DNA of 22,840 nt, from contig JBJDZD010000001.1 of assembly GCA_051867815.1 (NCBI GenBank), forward strand, positions 1 through 22,840. Reading direction: 5' to 3'. A program made the position numbers and the translations under genes. Shown piece by piece: positions 22,142-22,840 of the stretch; position 1 is the first letter of the stretch, and each line of letters starts with the position of its first letter. The DNA comes from CAG-390 sp051867815 (lineage in GTDB: Bacteria > Bacillota > Clostridia > Oscillospirales > CAG-272). The notes under the pieces are model-generated. The model was not told where the DNA came from and did not search any database. It was given only the letters and a program-made list of their open reading frames with translations.

Positions 22142-22840
22142 ATTTCCTTTATCCATTGGGTCTGTTGGGCTTGATCGGGATTCCCATACTGATTCTTATT
22201 TACATAATCAAAAGTAAATATGCGGAGCAAACGGTCGCGTCCACCTACCTTTGGACACTCAGCGAGAAGTTTCTCAAACGCAAGAAGCCGATAAGTCCGC
22301 TCGCCGGCATTATCAGCTTGATTTTGCAGATTCTTGCCGTGACCGCCATCTCGCTGATTATCGCACATCCCATAATAACGATCCCCGGTTCCGCGCAGGA
22401 GTATTGCTTCATTCTCGATGCTTCGGGAAGCATGAACGCCGAGGAGAACGGCATCAGCCGCTTTGACCGCGCAAAGGAGCAAATAGAAGAGCGCATAAAG
22501 ACATCGTCTGACGGCAGCCGATATACCCTTATTACCGTCAGCAACCTGACAAACACCGTTTTTGAGCAGATTACGGATAAAAAGCAGGCTCTTGAAATGC
22601 TTGACGAGCTGAAAGTGGGCTACGTTGACATTGAGCTTACCGGTGCCATCGGCATCGCGCAAAAATATTTTGATGATAACAGATCGGCAAAGACCGTACT
22701 TTTCACAGACACCTCGTATGAGCAGGCAACGAATATCGAGGTCGTAAACATTGCCGGGTCGGAGAAAAACACCGCAATTTCCGGCGTTAATTGGGTAATC
22801 GCCGACGGTCAGCTGACCTTGACAGGTCGTGTCGACTCTT
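22138..22840 (+). CDS. BatA-like membrane vWA protein, 5' part
   Basis: Translation from GTG 22138 stays open to the window edge (234 codons), so only the first third or half is present. NFLYPLGLLGLIGIPILILI is the N-terminal BatA-type helix, followed by YAEQTVASTYLWTLSEKFLK, as in the aerotolerance family, and a second helix near 61-80. A vWA domain follows with a full metal-binding MIDAS: DASGS from Asp94, Thr168 in LTGAIG and Asp191 in FTDTS. It would bind Mg and partner proteins at the outer face of the membrane. GTG is the only start near the DUF58 stop and overlaps it by 4 nt. Confidence 0.88.
   Translation, partial: MNFLYPLGLLGLIGIPILILIYIIKSKYAEQTVASTYLWTLSEKFLKRKKPISPLAGIISLILQILAVTAISLIIAHPIITIPGSAQEYCFILDASGSMNAEENGISRFDRAKEQIEERIKTSSDGSRYTLITVSNLTNTVFEQITDKKQALEMLDELKVGYVDIELTGAIGIAQKYFDDNRSAKTVLFTDTSYEQATNIEVVNIAGSEKNTAISGVNWVIADGQLTLTGRVDS

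Overview
The window looks like a chromosomal segment of an uncultured, gut-type member of the Clostridia (Firmicutes/Bacillota). Three things point there: an L21-Prp-L27 operon in which L27 carries the cleavable N-terminal extension typical of Firmicutes; a paired B12-type radical SAM protein and DUF2344 protein; and strong sigma-A promoters, of which three have a TTGACT -35 and a 17-nt spacer. No tRNA, rRNA, insertion sequence, prophage or CRISPR array was seen. Most genes are housekeeping.

Layout. (1) 1-363 is the 3' end of a ComF-type phosphoribosyltransferase. (2) From 478 to about 8080 one plus-strand run reads mreB, rlmB, a large acidic membrane protein, a radical SAM protein, its DUF2344 partner and a membrane-bound HTH regulator. 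The only clear promoter seen is ahead of mreB, so this may be one operon. (3) An MFS transporter (8170-9414) converges on gpmI (minus, 9444-11096) across a 15-bp two-way terminator. (4) Divergent from gpmI, a plus run reads mrp (Fe-S carrier ATPase), a SanA/DUF218 protein, lgt and folD, with overlapping or closely spaced genes. (5) On the minus strand, 14759-17302 encodes a surface protein with eight Ig-like repeats, behind its own promoter. (6) rplU-prp-rpmA runs on the minus strand (18461 to 17451), with a consensus promoter, a structured leader and a 40-bp palindromic terminator. (7) Divergent from it, a promoter at 18708-18736 drives an uncharacterised membrane protein, a MoxR AAA+ ATPase, a DUF58 protein and a BatA-like vWA protein that runs off the window.

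The most interesting item is the 827-residue protein at 2438-4921. It keeps the eight-helix layout and domain order of a P1B-type ATPase, and several flanking sequences are still recognisable: CPC is replaced by LPS, VDTVVFD is kept, and TGD has become TVD. It lacks the KTGT after the phosphorylated Asp, any TGE loop and the GDGxND motif. It therefore looks like a pseudo-P-type ATPase, fused to an acidic, repeat-containing N-terminal region of about 270 residues. The second candidate for new biology is the unnamed first gene of the MoxR/DUF58/vWA cluster.

Most coding starts were chosen by Shine-Dalgarno spacing, and several differ from the longest open frame (rlmB, the pseudo-ATPase, gpmI, folD, rplU, the 18806 gene, moxR). 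All family names come from reading motifs by eye; no database search was possible.
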